Of a stretch of 64,000 bases of DNA, positions 17,313 to 27,828 are shown piece by piece. A program made the translations under genes and the position numbers. Position 1 is the first letter of the stretch, and every line of letters begins with the position of its first letter. The notes under the pieces were generated by a model that saw only the letters and a list, made by a program, of their open reading frames with translations, had not been told where the DNA came from and searched no databases. The stretch spans positions 186,001-250,000 of the forward strand of contig NZ_VTOW01000002.1 in the NCBI RefSeq assembly GCF_012184425.1, written 5' to 3'. The stretch comes from Candidatus Manganitrophus noduliformans (lineage in GTDB: Bacteria > Nitrospirota > Nitrospiria > SBBL01 > Manganitrophaceae).

Positions 17313-17678
17313 CTAATAATCTTCCATCGTCTCTTCCTTGATGATTTTCCCCATCTCATCTTCTCCCTCCCCGAGAAGAACGGCGTGTACTTTCTTCCGA
17401 AGCGCCTCTGCTTTGTCCCAACTCTCGGCAAAAAGAATTCCCTCGGTAAAGGAGCCGGCGGGGCCGAGTTTGGCTTCGGGGAAATCGGATTGCATCAGCT
17501 CAAGCTGTTCGAGTTTGGAGAATTTGACCCAGACCGCCGGCTTGGCCGGAATTTTCAAGACGGGGTCGGTCTCGATCGGCTCTTTTGCAAAGCGGTACCA
17601 AGAGAGACCGAACTCGTGAAGATCCTCCGCTTCATCATCCGGCACAACCTTCACCGCCCAGATGGTCTGGATTTTCAT
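17313..17678 (-). CDS. Hypothetical protein (121 residues)
   Basis: Starts 'KIQTIWAVKVVPDDEAEDLHEFG' and is small, acidic and apparently cytosolic: no signal peptide, membrane helix or metal motif is seen. A G-rich ribosome-binding site (GGGGGTAG) precedes the ATG at 17678; the longer frame starts within the GTAGGGGC hairpin and is rejected. Codon use matches the neighbours, so it is probably a real gene. Its function is not recognised. It lies between ribD and ppdK on the same strand, separated from both by short gaps. Confidence 0.6.
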   Translation of the reverse strand: MKIQTIWAVKVVPDDEAEDLHEFGLSWYRFAKEPIETDPVLKIPAKPAVWVKFSKLEQLELMQSDFPEAKLGPAGSFTEGILFAESWDKAEALRKKVHAVLLGEGEDEMGKIIKEETMEDY

Positions 17679-17697
17679 GATCGCTACCCCCAAAAAC

Positions 17698-17725
17698 GTA
17701 GGGGCGTATTGCAATACGCCCCTAC
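17698..17725. repeat. GTAGGGGC...GCCCCTAC hairpin, copy 1
   Basis: A perfect 28-base palindrome (14-base half-site GTAGGGGCGTATTG) in the gap between ppdK and the 121-residue gene. It shares the outer eight bases on each side with the hairpin at 31260-31288, indicating a dispersed REP-like family. Confidence 0.8.
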
Positions 17726-17751
17726 AAGGAACAACTGGATCTTCTAACAGA

Positions 17752-20421
17752 TCAGACCGTTGCGCGGTGGCCGCCGTCCTTTCCCTTCATCTTTCCCCGG
17801 ACCATCGCCTGCGCCGCCGCAAGCCGCGCGATCGGCACCCGGAAAGGAGAGCAGCTGACATAGTTCAGGCCGATCCGATGGCAGAATTCCACCGAGCTCG
17901 GCTCGCCCCCATGTTCGCCGCAGATTCCGATCTTCATCCCGGGTCGAGCCGATCTCCCCTTCTCCACCCCCATTTTCATGAGGAGACCGACCCCCTCTTG
18001 ATCGATGGCGACGAAAGGGTCTTGATCCAAAATCCCCTTGTGGACATAGTCCGGCAGGAATCGGCCGGCGTCGTCGCGGGAGAGACCGAAGGTGGTCTGG
18101 GTTAAATCGTTGGTTCCGAACGAGAAGAATTCCGCTTCCCGCGCGATCTGATCGGCCACCAGCGCGGCGCGCGGCAGCTCGATCATCGTCCCGATCGTAT
18201 AGCTGATCTTCTTTTTGTATCGGGCCATGACCTCCTCCGCCGTCCTGACGCAGAGGGCTTTCATCTCCGAGAGCTCTTTAATGTGAGCGACCAGCGGGAT
18301 CATCACTTCCGGGATCACCTTCAACTTCTCCTGCGCCAACTCGCAGGCCGCTTCGAAGATCGCCTGCGCCTGCATTTCATAGATCTCGGGGAAGGTGATG
18401 CCGAGCCGGCAGCCGCGATGGCCGAGCATCGGATTGAATTCATGGAGGCTCCTGTTCTTGGCCCGAAGCAGATCGACGTGAATCCCCATTTCGCGGGAGA
18501 GCTCTTCGAGATCTTCTTCCGTCTGCGGCAGAAATTCATGGAGCGGCGGATCCAAGAGGCGGATCGTCACCGGCAGCCCCTTCATCTCGCGGAAGATTCC
18601 GATGAAATCCCCCTTCTGCATCGGAAGCAGTTTTGCCAACGCGCGCTTCCGCCCCTCCAGCGTGTCGGCCAGAATCATCTCCCGGACCGCCTTGATCCGG
18701 TCCCCCTCGAAGAACATATGCTCCGTCCGGCAAAGCCCGATCCCCTCCGCCCCGAATTCGCGCGCGACGCGGGCGTCGTGCGGGGTGTCTGCGTTCGCCC
18801 GGACGTTCAGCTTCCGGGCGGCATCGGCCCATCCCATCAAGGTTTTGAAAGAACCGCTCATCTCCGGCTGGATCAGATCGACCTGGCCGAGGATCACCTC
18901 TCCTGTCGAACCGTTGAGGGTGATGTAATCTCCCTCTTTCACCGTCACGTCGCCGACGGTGAAGAACTTTCGCTCTTCATCGATATGTAAAGCCCCGCAG
19001 CCGGCGACACAGCACTTTCCCATCCCCCGGGCGACCACCGCGGCATGCGAGGTCATCCCCCCGCGCGCCGTGACGATCCCTTCCGCCGCGTGCATCCCGC
19101 CGATATCTTCCGGCGAGGTCTCCGTCCGGACCAGGATCACCCGCTCGTGCCGCTCCGCCATATGCTGCGCCTCTTCCGCGGTGAAGACGACCTTGCCGAT
19201 CGCCGCCCCCGGAGAGGCCGGAAGTCCCTTGGCGATGATCCGGACCTTCGCCTTCGGATCGATCATCGGATGGAGCAGCTGATCAAGTTGCACAGGGTCG
19301 ATCCGCAACAATGCCGTCTCTTTGGTGATCAGCTTTTCCTTCGCCATCTCGACCGCGATCCGCATCGCCGCCGCCGCGGTCCGCTTGCCGACCCGCGTCT
19401 GAAGCATGTAGAGCTTCCCTTCTTGAATCGTGAACTCGATGTCGAGCATATCCTTGTAATGCTTTTCCAGTTTTTTGTAAACCGCCATGAGATCGCGATA
19501 CGCTTTCGGCAATTTTTGCTTTAAGGCGTCGATCGGCAGGGGGGTCCGGATGCCGGCGACCACGTCTTCTCCCTGCGCGTTAAAGAGGAACTCCCCGAAG
19601 AATCGTCTCTCCCCGGTCGACGGATCGCGGGTAAAGGCGACGCCGGTTCCCGACGTCTCGCCGAGATTTCCGAAGACCATCGCGACAACGCTCACGGCGG
19701 TCCCCCAGGTGTCGGGGATGTTGTTCAACCGGCGATAGGTCATGGCCCGTTGGCCGAACCAGGAGTTGAAGACGGCATTGATGCCGAGGCGAAGCTGCTC
19801 GATCGGATCTTCCGGAAAATTTCGCCCCGTTTCATTCAGGACGATCTTCTTGTAGGTCTGGACCATCTCCTTGAGCGCCTCGGCCGGAAGATCGGTATCG
19901 AGGCGGGCCCGCAGCTGCAACTTCTTCTCTTCGAGGGCCTTCTCGAACTTGTCCCGCTTTACCCCCATGACGACGCTGCCGAACATCGAGATGAACCGGC
20001 GGTATGCATCGTAACCGAACCGTTCGTTCTTCGACTTTTCGATGAGGCCGAGGACCGTCTGATCGTTCAGGCCGAGATTCAAGACCGTGTCCATCATCCC
20101 CGGCATGGAGGCTTTTGCCCCCGACCGGACGGAGACCAAAAGCGGGCTCTTCGGATCGCCGAAACCGCATCCGATCGATTTCTCGACCCGCTTCAACGCG
20201 GCGAGCGCCTCTTCCCACATCCCCTTCGGATAGCTCTTTTTGTTGTCGAAGAATTCAATGCAGGCTTCGGTGGTAATCGTAAATCCGGCGGGGACCGGGA
20301 TGCCGAGGCGGGTCATCTCCGCCAGGCCGGCGCCCTTTCCCCCCAGGAGATCCTTCATGTCTCCCCGTCCATCCGCTCGGCCGTCGCCGAAGTAATAGAC
20401 ATATTTTTTCTTCGTTGCCAT
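17752..20421 (-). CDS. ppdK: Pyruvate, phosphate dikinase
   Basis: About 889 residues, the standard PPDK length. The N-terminal ATP-grasp domain starts 'YVYYFGDGRADGRGDMKDLLGGKGAGLAEM'-like, the swivelling phosphohistidine domain has 'GGMTSHAAVVARGMGK' (catalytic His), and the C-terminal PEP/pyruvate TIM barrel has 'GLCRTEHMFF', 'MLGHRGCRLGI' and the catalytic Cys in 'KIGICGEHGG'. It interconverts pyruvate, ATP and Pi with PEP, AMP and PPi, usually for gluconeogenesis or PPi-linked energy use. The ATG at 20421 is preceded by GGAGG at ideal spacing; a TTG just before it is ignored. Confidence 0.96.
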   Translation of the reverse strand: MATKKKYVYYFGDGRADGRGDMKDLLGGKGAGLAEMTRLGIPVPAGFTITTEACIEFFDNKKSYPKGMWEEALAALKRVEKSIGCGFGDPKSPLLVSVRSGAKASMPGMMDTVLNLGLNDQTVLGLIEKSKNERFGYDAYRRFISMFGSVVMGVKRDKFEKALEEKKLQLRARLDTDLPAEALKEMVQTYKKIVLNETGRNFPEDPIEQLRLGINAVFNSWFGQRAMTYRRLNNIPDTWGTAVSVVAMVFGNLGETSGTGVAFTRDPSTGERRFFGEFLFNAQGEDVVAGIRTPLPIDALKQKLPKAYRDLMAVYKKLEKHYKDMLDIEFTIQEGKLYMLQTRVGKRTAAAAMRIAVEMAKEKLITKETALLRIDPVQLDQLLHPMIDPKAKVRIIAKGLPASPGAAIGKVVFTAEEAQHMAERHERVILVRTETSPEDIGGMHAAEGIVTARGGMTSHAAVVARGMGKCCVAGCGALHIDEERKFFTVGDVTVKEGDYITLNGSTGEVILGQVDLIQPEMSGSFKTLMGWADAARKLNVRANADTPHDARVAREFGAEGIGLCRTEHMFFEGDRIKAVREMILADTLEGRKRALAKLLPMQKGDFIGIFREMKGLPVTIRLLDPPLHEFLPQTEEDLEELSREMGIHVDLLRAKNRSLHEFNPMLGHRGCRLGITFPEIYEMQAQAIFEAACELAQEKLKVIPEVMIPLVAHIKELSEMKALCVRTAEEVMARYKKKISYTIGTMIELPRAALVADQIAREAEFFSFGTNDLTQTTFGLSRDDAGRFLPDYVHKGILDQDPFVAIDQEGVGLLMKMGVEKGRSARPGMKIGICGEHGGEPSSVEFCHRIGLNYVSCSPFRVPIARLAAAQAMVRGKMKGKDGGHRATV

Positions 20422-20489
20422 CAAGTTCCTCCGCTCTTTTTCCGAACAGGTTCACCAGTCGAAACAACTTCTCCGATAAATCGCTTTCT

Positions 20490-20924
20490 TTATCTTAGTG
20501 ATCTTTTCTTTTGTTCTTCAATCGATTTTAGAGGGATGAGGATGTCGATCCCTCTTTTAAAAGCAAGGGGAACGATGATCAAAGCACGCTCTGTCGGATA
20601 AGTTCCGATCGGCTCACCGACATCCCAACGCCGGTTCTGATTGGCATCGACAAACGCCCTTAGAAAATAGGCGCCGGGACCGACCTCCACCTCATAAGGA
20701 CCGGATTGAGAGAGCGTGATCGAGTAACGCGGCCTCGGTGAAAACCTCGGCAGATCGGATACCTCGACCACAATCGGTCCGCCGGTTCCGATGAAGACCA
20801 CCTCTCCGCTGATTGTCGCCGCTTCGGTCTGAAGCCCGCCCCCCTCCGCTCGATTCGAGCCGATCATCGAGACGAGAACGACCGCCGCGATCAAAAATCC
20901 GAGCGGGATCTGTCCGGATCTCAT
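20490..20924 (-). CDS. Small secreted prealbumin-fold-like protein
   Basis: 144 residues with an N-terminal signal (about 1-26, IPLGFLIAAVVLVSMIGSNRA) and a beta-sandwich-like body carrying 'VGPGAYFLRAFVDANQNRRWDVGEPIG', a motif common in carboxypeptidase-regulatory/SdrB-like domains in which the D-x-N-x-N turn can bind calcium. Probably periplasmic or surface exposed; specific role unknown. Its ATG overlaps the glyS stop by four bases, so it is translated as the third gene of the glyQ-glyS operon although no functional link to glycyl-tRNA synthetase is evident. Confidence 0.65.
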   Translation of the reverse strand: MRSGQIPLGFLIAAVVLVSMIGSNRAEGGGLQTEAATISGEVVFIGTGGPIVVEVSDLPRFSPRPRYSITLSQSGPYEVEVGPGAYFLRAFVDANQNRRWDVGEPIGTYPTERALIIVPLAFKRGIDILIPLKSIEEQKKRSLR

Positions 20925-23110
20925 TTCTGCTCCGGTTTGGGAGAAGATTCCCCTTCCACGATTTTTGAGAAATCACCGAACTCATTGAAGAGGGTCCGGA
21001 CCCAGGAGAGGAGGCTCAGCCGGTTCTCCCGGATCTCCTCATTGGGGTCCATCACCATCACCCCTTCGAAAAACCGGTTCAGCGGAACGTATAAGGTGGC
21101 GAGCATCTCCAGGATCTGCTCGTACCGGCCCTTTGTCCAATAATCGCCGATTCCTTTATTGACCGTATGGATCGCTTCGTGCAGCTCCTTCTCCACATTT
21201 TCTTTTAGAAGGGGGACGTTGACCTCGCCCGAAAAGCCTTTCGGGAGGATCCGGATGGCCCGCTTGAAGCTGATCATCAGCGGTCCGAAGAGCGGCTGCG
21301 TCGAGAAGCGGACCAACGCCCTCGCGAAATCGACCATGACATGGGGGCGGTCGAGCTTTCGGGCAAGGACCGCGTCGATCAGATCGTAGCGAACCCCTTC
21401 GGATTGGAGATAAGAGGCGACCCGCTGCTTCAGGAAGGTGTTCACCTCCTCCGCCACCCGTCCGGCCGAAAACTTCCGCTGACCCTCATAGAGGCGGATC
21501 GACTCCGAAATGGCGGCCTGAAGAGAGAGGGGCCGGAGCGGCGAGCCGTCGGCGACCAAAATTTGAATGAGGCCGAGTCCCTGGCGCCGCAAAGCGTAAG
21601 GATCTTCCGAGCCGCTGGGGATCAGGCCGACGCCGAAGCAGCCGACAATGGTATCGAGCTTGTCGGCGACCGCCAGAACCTGGCCGATCGGCGTCCGGGG
21701 AAGGGCCCCGCCGGAGTAGCGGGGAAGGTAATGCTCCTCGATTGCGACGGCAATGGAGCGACTTTCTCCATCCATCTCGGCATAGATCTTCCCCATCGTT
21801 CCTTGAAGCGAGGGAAATTCACGGACGACGCCGGCAACGAGGTCCGCCTTACAAAGCATGGCGGCCTCCTGAACAGCATCTTCTCCGGGAACGTCGACCT
21901 GTTTTGCTATAAAACCAGAAAGATGAATCAGTCTCTGCGTCTTCTCATACAATGTGCCTAGTTTTTCTTGGAAGGTGACTCCCGTGAGCCCCTCGACTTT
22001 ATTTCTTAATGAGCTCTTTCTGTCTTTCTCAAAATAAAATTTCGCATCGACCAGGCGAGCGCGCAATACCCGCTCATTCCCTTTTCGGATTGTTTCAGAT
22101 TTGGGAGACGGGTTATTCACGATGGTAATGAAGTTTGGAAGGAGCTTGCCGTCGGAAGCTTCGAGGGGAAAATAGCCCTGGTGCTCTTTCATCGGCGCGA
22201 TGATCACCTCTTTGGGAACCTCTAAGAAGGAAAGATCGAAAGAACCGCAGACCGCTTTCGGATATTCTACCATAAACGCCGCCTGCCAAACGAGCGTTTC
22301 ATCCTCCTCAATCCGACCTTTTTTCTCGGCGGCGAGATCGGCCATTTCTTGGACGATCAGATCATATCGTTCTTTGGGGTCGATCAGGACGGACGCCTTG
22401 CGAATTTTCTTCCGGTAGTCGGAAAAGTCGGCCACCCGAAACGGCCCCGGGGAGAGGATCCGGTGGCCGTAGGAAATCCGATCGGTCTTCACCCCCGCGT
22501 AGGAGAACGGAACGACCTCTCCGCCATAAAGCGCCACGATCCAGCGGATCGGTCGGACGAAGGCAACCCCTTCACCGTTCCAGCGCATCGACCGGGGAAA
22601 ATCGAGCGAGGAGAAAATTTCAGGAAGGATTTTTTTAAGCAGGACCACGGTCGCCTCCCCCCGCACCTCTCGCTCGACGAAGAGGTATTCCCCCTTCTCG
22701 GTCTGCCGGACTTTGAGATCGGAGACGGCCACCCCCTGCGATTTTGCAAAGCCGAGCGCCGCGGAGGTGGGATTCCCTTGCGGATCAAACCCGACCTTTT
22801 TTGCCGGTCCGGAGACTGTCTCGATTCTCGTCTCTTGTTGGGGGGCCAGTTGCGAAAGATAGAGGATCAGACGCCGCGGGGTTCCATACACCTGGGGGGG
22901 ATCGAAAGGAATCCCAAGCGGGGCCAATCGCGCCGCGGTCTCCTCCCGAAGCTGCTGAAGGGCAGCGGCCATGATATTTGAAGGGATCTCTTCGACCCCG
23001 ATTTCGACCAGCAGCTCCTGCGAAGATTTTTCCTTCGGCTTCGCGGTGGTCGTTCTCCCTTTTTTTGTCGCCCCGGCGCCGGTTCCTTTTTTGGAAGTGC
23101 TACGAGGCAT
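20921..23110 (-). CDS. glyS: Glycyl-tRNA synthetase beta subunit
   Basis: 729 residues with the conserved N-terminal '[23 protein letters not shown]', central blocks '[25 protein letters not shown]' and '[21 protein letters not shown]', and the C-terminal anticodon-binding-like helical region ('[24 protein letters not shown]'). It is the large subunit of the alpha2beta2 bacterial GlyRS, contributing tRNA recognition. A Lys/Thr-rich extension of about 27 residues precedes the usual start and is probably disordered. Its start overlaps the glyQ end by 11 bases. Confidence 0.95.
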   Translation of the reverse strand: MPRSTSKKGTGAGATKKGRTTTAKPKEKSSQELLVEIGVEEIPSNIMAAALQQLREETAARLAPLGIPFDPPQVYGTPRRLILYLSQLAPQQETRIETVSGPAKKVGFDPQGNPTSAALGFAKSQGVAVSDLKVRQTEKGEYLFVEREVRGEATVVLLKKILPEIFSSLDFPRSMRWNGEGVAFVRPIRWIVALYGGEVVPFSYAGVKTDRISYGHRILSPGPFRVADFSDYRKKIRKASVLIDPKERYDLIVQEMADLAAEKKGRIEEDETLVWQAAFMVEYPKAVCGSFDLSFLEVPKEVIIAPMKEHQGYFPLEASDGKLLPNFITIVNNPSPKSETIRKGNERVLRARLVDAKFYFEKDRKSSLRNKVEGLTGVTFQEKLGTLYEKTQRLIHLSGFIAKQVDVPGEDAVQEAAMLCKADLVAGVVREFPSLQGTMGKIYAEMDGESRSIAVAIEEHYLPRYSGGALPRTPIGQVLAVADKLDTIVGCFGVGLIPSGSEDPYALRRQGLGLIQILVADGSPLRPLSLQAAISESIRLYEGQRKFSAGRVAEEVNTFLKQRVASYLQSEGVRYDLIDAVLARKLDRPHVMVDFARALVRFSTQPLFGPLMISFKRAIRILPKGFSGEVNVPLLKENVEKELHEAIHTVNKGIGDYWTKGRYEQILEMLATLYVPLNRFFEGVMVMDPNEEIRENRLSLLSWVRTLFNEFGDFSKIVEGESSPKPEQK

Positions 23111-24038
23111 TTTTCTTGTCCTTTAGGAGAGGAAATCCGGCTTCCTGACGCTGCTTCAGGTATCCCTCGGCGCAGAGACGGGCCAGCCCGCGCACCCGGG
23201 CGATGTAGCTCGTCCGCTCCGTCACCGAGATCGCCCCGCGCGCATCGAGAAGGTTAAAGAGGTGGGAGCTCTTGATGCAATAGTCGTATGCGGGGAGGAT
23301 CAGTCCCTTCGAGATCAAGGCGCGCGACTCTTCCTCGGCGCGCTGGAAGGCCGCCTTGAGGTGTTCCGTATTTGCCTCCTCGAAATTAAACCGGGAAAAT
23401 TGGACCTCTCCCTCGTGATGGACCTGTCCGTAGGAGACCGTGTCGTTCCAGGCCAGGTCATAGACATTATCGACCTGCTGAAGATACATCGCCACCCGCT
23501 CCAAGCCATAAGTGATTTCGACTGAAACCGGATCGAGCGGAATCCCGCCGATCTCCTGGAAATAGGTGAACTGGGTAATCTCCATCCCGTCGAGGCGGAC
23601 CTCCCAGCCGAGCCCCCACGCCCCGAGCGTCGGCGACTCCCAATCGTCTTGGACGAATCGGATGTCGTGCTCCTCCATCCGGAGGCCGAAGGAGGAGAGG
23701 CTCTTCAGATAAAGATCTTGGATATTCGCCGGCGCCGGCTTCAGGATCACCTGATACTGGTAGTAATGTTGAAGCCGGTTCGGGTTTTCCCCGTAGCGGC
23801 CGTCGGTGGGCCGGCGGGAGGCCTGTACATAGGCGGCGTTCCACGGCTCCGGGCCGAGGGCGCGAAGAAAGGTCGCCGGATGGAAGGTCCCGGCGCCGAC
23901 CTCGTTATCGTACGACTGAAGAATCAAGCAGCCCTGTTCGGCCCAGTATTGATGGAGGGATAAAAAAAGCGCTTGAAAGGTCAAGGGCTTGCGGAGAGAG
24001 GGCTCGGCGGCTTTCTTTCGGGGGGCAACAGCTTTCAA
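23100..24038 (-). CDS. glyQ: Glycyl-tRNA synthetase alpha subunit
   Basis: 312 residues. The class II catalytic subunit is recognised by '[19 protein letters not shown]', '[22 protein letters not shown]', '[32 protein letters not shown]' (given here in shortened form) and '[11 protein letters not shown]'. It activates glycine and, with GlyS, charges tRNA-Gly. The start codon is TTG at 24038, supported by a GGAG ribosome-binding site about eight bases upstream. A good sigma-70 promoter lies 40-70 bases upstream, making this the first gene of the glyQ-glyS-secreted protein operon. Confidence 0.94.
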   Translation of the reverse strand: MKAVAPRKKAAEPSLRKPLTFQALFLSLHQYWAEQGCLILQSYDNEVGAGTFHPATFLRALGPEPWNAAYVQASRRPTDGRYGENPNRLQHYYQYQVILKPAPANIQDLYLKSLSSFGLRMEEHDIRFVQDDWESPTLGAWGLGWEVRLDGMEITQFTYFQEIGGIPLDPVSVEITYGLERVAMYLQQVDNVYDLAWNDTVSYGQVHHEGEVQFSRFNFEEANTEHLKAAFQRAEEESRALISKGLILPAYDYCIKSSHLFNLLDARGAISVTERTSYIARVRGLARLCAEGYLKQRQEAGFPLLKDKKNAS

Positions 24039-24076
24039 GAAAAATCTCCATCTTCACTTCGAAAAAGACTGAAACC

Positions 24077-24106
24077 AAAGTAGCAAAGCCTGCGGGGAGT
24101 TGTCAA
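24077..24106 (-). promoter_or_regulatory. Sigma-70 promoter of the glyQ-glyS operon
   Basis: On the minus strand TTGACA (24106-24101), an 18-base spacer and TACTTT (24082-24077), followed by a leader of about 35 bases to the TTG start of glyQ. Confidence 0.6.
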
Positions 24107-24122
24107 GAAAATCGGGCGGAAT

Positions 24123-24608
24123 TTATCCCTCGCCACGCCCCAGGGGGCTTTTATCCGATGAATCAGACAAATGAACATCGACGCGGTCGATCGCCCCCTC
24201 CTCATTGTGATGGATGGTCAGCCGTTTTGCCCTGTGCCATTGGTTGAGTTGATCGACCTCCACGGCAAATTGGCGCGCAATGTCGGCCGGATCGACCCCG
24301 GCCGCGCTCTTGCGGCGTTCCTTTCCTCGGAAACGATAGAGATTGTATCCGGCCCAGCCCAATAACACGGCCGCCATGATCAGAATCGTCACCGCATACC
24401 AGCCGACCAATTCAAAAAAGGCGAGGTATCCTTCCTGCAGGATCATCTCCTGGTAGAAAAGATTGATGCCGAGCAGCCATGCCACCAGACTGACCAACGG
24501 CAGCCAGAGGTAAAGCCAAAAGACCCAGAAAACAAAGGTGACGAGCGAGTAGGCGTAGCGCTGCCGCAGTGTCTGCAAACGGGGCTCATTAATGATGATC
24601 GCGCTCAT
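24123..24608 (-). CDS. pgaD: Poly-beta-1,6-GlcNAc biosynthesis protein PgaD
   Basis: About 161 residues with two transmembrane helices (about 22-45 and 62-87) and a cytosolic C-terminal tail, and the 'RYAYSLVTFVFWVFWLYLWLP' opening typical of PgaD. PgaD binds and stabilises the PgaC glycosyltransferase, and in E. coli the pair responds to c-di-GMP. The ATG at 24608 overlaps the pgaC TGA by four bases. It is the last gene of a pgaA-B-C-D operon. Confidence 0.88.
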   Translation of the reverse strand: MSAIIINEPRLQTLRQRYAYSLVTFVFWVFWLYLWLPLVSLVAWLLGINLFYQEMILQEGYLAFFELVGWYAVTILIMAAVLLGWAGYNLYRFRGKERRKSAAGVDPADIARQFAVEVDQLNQWHRAKRLTIHHNEEGAIDRVDVHLSDSSDKSPLGRGEG

Positions 24609-25870
24609 GGCCGCAACCCCCGGTCGGGACTTTCCCAACGGCCGCGCCGCTCGTGTTTCTTAAAAACAGCCTTGGGAACGGCGACCACGGTGGTAAAGAC
24701 ACTCAACAGCCAGTAGGCCATTGGATACCAGACCATCCAGTAGTACACTTTGCCGATCCCTTTTTCATAACGTGAATCAATGACCAGACTCACTGCAAAT
24801 TGCACAAGACAGGTGGTGCCGAGCACCACGCCGTGCCAGCCGGGAATCAGTGAAGGGATCTGGAGGATCTCCGGCAATGGGAAAATCCATCGGGCCGCCC
24901 AGATGACCGCGACGAGCGCCATGCTGTAGGCCCAGAGGATGCTGACGAAGTATTCCAGACAGACCCCCCACATCCGACGCTTGCGCCAGGAGAACATGTC
25001 ATTGCCGTATCGTATCAGCGCCTCCATCCCTCCCTGCGCCCAACGCAGGCGCTGGCGCCATAACCCGATGATCGTTTCAGGCATCAGAATCCAGCACAGG
25101 GCGTTCGGCTCAAAACGGATATCCCAGTGGTTCATTTGCAGCTTCCAGCTGATGTCGATGTCTTCGGTGACGGTGTCGAGGCTCCAGTAGCCGATCTGCT
25201 GCAGGGCGCTTTTGCGAAATCCGGAGACAACCCCCGAGACCGTGAAAACGCGGCCATAAATGCGCTGGGCGCGCTTGATCATCCCGATGATCGCCGAGAA
25301 CTCGCCGACCTGAATTTTCCCGAGCAGCGTCGATCGCGTCCGGACGCGCGGATTGCCGGTGACCGCGCCGACGCGGGGTCCTTGCAGGAAGTGGCTTATG
25401 ATCCACGTCGTCGCGTGTTGATCGAGCAGCGCGTCGCCGTCGATGCAGATCAGATATTCGTTTTTGGACATCAGCGCGCCCATCGAGAGGGCCATCGCCT
25501 TCCCCTGGTTTTTTGCCAGATGAACGACCCGCAACGGGGGATGACGCTCCGCCAGCGCGTCGAGCATCCGCCCCGTCTGATCGCTGCTGCCGTCGTTGAC
25601 GGCGATAATCTCAAAAGCAGGGTATTTCTGATTCACCAGAAACTGGATCGTCTCCTCCACGTTTGCGCCTTCGTTGTAGCAGGGAACGATGATGGAGACG
25701 GGGGGGTACTCGGGCAAGGCCGGCACATTCTCCACGCGATGTTCCGGACCGGCCTCCCAATGCCTGAAATAAAAGAGGGCCCCGATCATCCAAAGATAGG
25801 CCATGAAGAACGGGTAATAAAAAAGAAACTGATAGAGTACTGAAAGAAACTGTGCGAAGAGATCGGCCAT
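24605..25870 (-). CDS. pgaC: Poly-beta-1,6-N-acetylglucosamine synthase PgaC
   Basis: 421 residues. One N-terminal membrane helix is followed by a family 2 glycosyltransferase domain (about 50-290) with 'VSIIVPCYNEGANVEETI', the nucleotide-binding 'VNDGSSDQT', the 'CIDGDALLD' DxD site, and the processivity motif 'QRLRWAQGG', then three to four C-terminal membrane helices. It polymerises UDP-GlcNAc into PNAG at the inner membrane. It sits between pgaB (six-base gap) and pgaD (four-base overlap). The c-di-GMP proteins downstream in the window could feed into its control, but this is only inference. Confidence 0.93.
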   Translation of the reverse strand: MADLFAQFLSVLYQFLFYYPFFMAYLWMIGALFYFRHWEAGPEHRVENVPALPEYPPVSIIVPCYNEGANVEETIQFLVNQKYPAFEIIAVNDGSSDQTGRMLDALAERHPPLRVVHLAKNQGKAMALSMGALMSKNEYLICIDGDALLDQHATTWIISHFLQGPRVGAVTGNPRVRTRSTLLGKIQVGEFSAIIGMIKRAQRIYGRVFTVSGVVSGFRKSALQQIGYWSLDTVTEDIDISWKLQMNHWDIRFEPNALCWILMPETIIGLWRQRLRWAQGGMEALIRYGNDMFSWRKRRMWGVCLEYFVSILWAYSMALVAVIWAARWIFPLPEILQIPSLIPGWHGVVLGTTCLVQFAVSLVIDSRYEKGIGKVYYWMVWYPMAYWLLSVFTTVVAVPKAVFKKHERRGRWESPDRGLRP

Positions 25871-25876
25871 TCCTGC

Positions 25877-27826
25877 CTACTTGTTTGAGTTGGGGCTGAG
25901 CGACATCCCGCGTTGTATCTCGGACAACTCCGGATGCCCCTTGATAAAATCGTCCGGATAATAACCGAGATTCAGCGCGCCGTTTCTCCTGAGCAGCTGC
26001 ATCTGCCGAGCGAGCGTCTTCCCTTCGATCGGCGTTTTGGTTTTCCAGTCGACGCTTTGTAGTTCAAAAACCGTCCGGTCCAGCCCGCCGGGTACGGCGG
26101 CGATCCGCCGGACCAGCGCGAGGAGCCACTCGTCCGGATTCTCCGCCCCTTCGAGGTAAGGCATCGCCATCACCGCGGTATAGTCATAACTCGCCAGAAA
26201 GGCCGGGAGAGACTGGCCGAACCATTGTTCCCATTCGGGATTCAAAACCACGCCGGCATAGAGATTCCGGGCCGTTTTTATTTCGGGGCGAAACTTTCTG
26301 ACCCGATCGGCGAGCTCTTTTGTCCAATCGACAAGGAATTCGGTCTTGTGCCGGCTCCATTTGTCGCGAAATTCGGGAGAGCGGCGAATCTCGGCGATGG
26401 AATGCGGCAGGCTCCACCGGTCTCTGTAATAAACCAGCGCCCAGGGCCCGGCATCTTCGAAATCGGATAGATAAGCATCATCATGGAAGAGAAGGCCGGA
26501 GAAATAAGCCTGCTTGGCCAGATCTTCATAGATCTCTCCAATGGCCTCTCGAACGGCGGGATGGAACGGTGAGAGCCGCGGGTGTCCGGTCGGTCCATGT
26601 GACGCTCGGGTGGGCGCTTCCGTTTGTACCGAGAACTTCGAGAGGGGATGATCCTCTTTAAATGTAAATCCAAGCACCGGCATCCAGGCATAGACCTGCA
26701 CGCCGGCCCGTTTGTGCAATTGCCAGGCAACGCGATTAAAAAGATCGGCGCGAACCGGGAGATGGCGATTCGGAAAGTAGAGCGCCTCCGCACTGCCGTT
26801 CCCGTCGGGGTCGGCGAAGGCCTGCAAATAAACGGTATTGATGCCGAGTTGTTTGACCCGGTCGAGTAAAAGACCGAGATTCTGCTCCTGCCGCGCCGGA
26901 TCTTCATCAAAAATATAGTCGAGATCGACCTGCGCGACCCGGATTCGGCGCGGCGGAACAAAGTGACGCAGGTCTGAAACAAGGTCGGCCAGCGAGGCGT
27001 TGTGCATGATGAACACCCGGCGGAGCGCCGAGAGGTCGCTTGCGTCATTCGGTCCGCCGTCGAGCCCCATCGTGATTGTCATGCCGAGCGATCGCGCAAT
27101 CTCGACCGTTTCCCGGTTGTAGCTGCCGTAAGGCCAGATGACGGCGCGCGGCTTCCGGCCGGTGTGTCGTTCGATCGCCTGAATGCTTTGAGAGAGATCG
27201 CGGCGGATCCGTTGTAAATAGGCCTCTGCCGTTTCGTAACGGCCGCTCTCCGCGTCGTATCGGAGCGCCGTGGCCGCCGGCTGATCATTTCCCTGGGGAT
27301 TGGCAAGAAGGCCTTGGTGCAGGTCATCGCTGTGAGAGGCAACCTCCACCAGACCGGAATCGACCATTTCTTTCACTTGGCTCCAGGAAAGAAAACGTTC
27401 CCGCGGCACCTGCTCCTTATCGTAGGCGACCCGCTCGCCGGAACCGGCTTCCATCCACTTCCCGACCACCGCGACGACGGCGGGGTAGTTGAACAACTTG
27501 AGGAGAGGGTAGACCCGCGTGTACATGCTTTGATAGCCGTCGTCGAACGTCAGCAACACCGCATTGTCCGGAAGCGGGCGCCGTCCCTCATTCGCCGCCA
27601 CGACCTCTTCAAGGCTGATCACTTTATAGCCTTGCTCCCGCAGCCAGGAAAAGTGCGCGACGAGGGTCTCGGTCCGGAGGGTGACCACCCCCGGCTCGGC
27701 CCCTTCATCCCGAATATCGTGATAAGCAAGAACGGTAAAGCGATTCTCGGCCATGGCCGGTAAAGGGGAAAACCCGATCACCCCGATCATGATGATGAGA
27801 AGCGCGAGATCCGCCCATCGGATCAT
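25877..27826 (-). CDS. pgaB: PNAG N-deacetylase/glycoside hydrolase PgaB
   Basis: 649 residues. A signal peptide (about 1-26, PLPAMA) is followed by a polysaccharide deacetylase domain with 'VLAYHDIRDE', 'VLLTFDDGYQSMY' (catalytic Asp and metal Asp) and 'EVASHSDDLHQG' (metal His), and a C-terminal GH153-like domain ('VAQVDLDYIFDEDPARQEQN', 'LLFHDDAYLSDFED', 'YDYTAVMAMPYLEGA'). It partially deacetylates PNAG in the periplasm for export. Unlike E. coli PgaB there is no lipobox Cys in the signal. pgaA lies just upstream with a two-base gap. Confidence 0.92.
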   Translation of the reverse strand: MIRWADLALLIIMIGVIGFSPLPAMAENRFTVLAYHDIRDEGAEPGVVTLRTETLVAHFSWLREQGYKVISLEEVVAANEGRRPLPDNAVLLTFDDGYQSMYTRVYPLLKLFNYPAVVAVVGKWMEAGSGERVAYDKEQVPRERFLSWSQVKEMVDSGLVEVASHSDDLHQGLLANPQGNDQPAATALRYDAESGRYETAEAYLQRIRRDLSQSIQAIERHTGRKPRAVIWPYGSYNRETVEIARSLGMTITMGLDGGPNDASDLSALRRVFIMHNASLADLVSDLRHFVPPRRIRVAQVDLDYIFDEDPARQEQNLGLLLDRVKQLGINTVYLQAFADPDGNGSAEALYFPNRHLPVRADLFNRVAWQLHKRAGVQVYAWMPVLGFTFKEDHPLSKFSVQTEAPTRASHGPTGHPRLSPFHPAVREAIGEIYEDLAKQAYFSGLLFHDDAYLSDFEDAGPWALVYYRDRWSLPHSIAEIRRSPEFRDKWSRHKTEFLVDWTKELADRVRKFRPEIKTARNLYAGVVLNPEWEQWFGQSLPAFLASYDYTAVMAMPYLEGAENPDEWLLALVRRIAAVPGGLDRTVFELQSVDWKTKTPIEGKTLARQMQLLRRNGALNLGYYPDDFIKGHPELSEIQRGMSLSPNSNK

Positions 27827-27828
27827 GC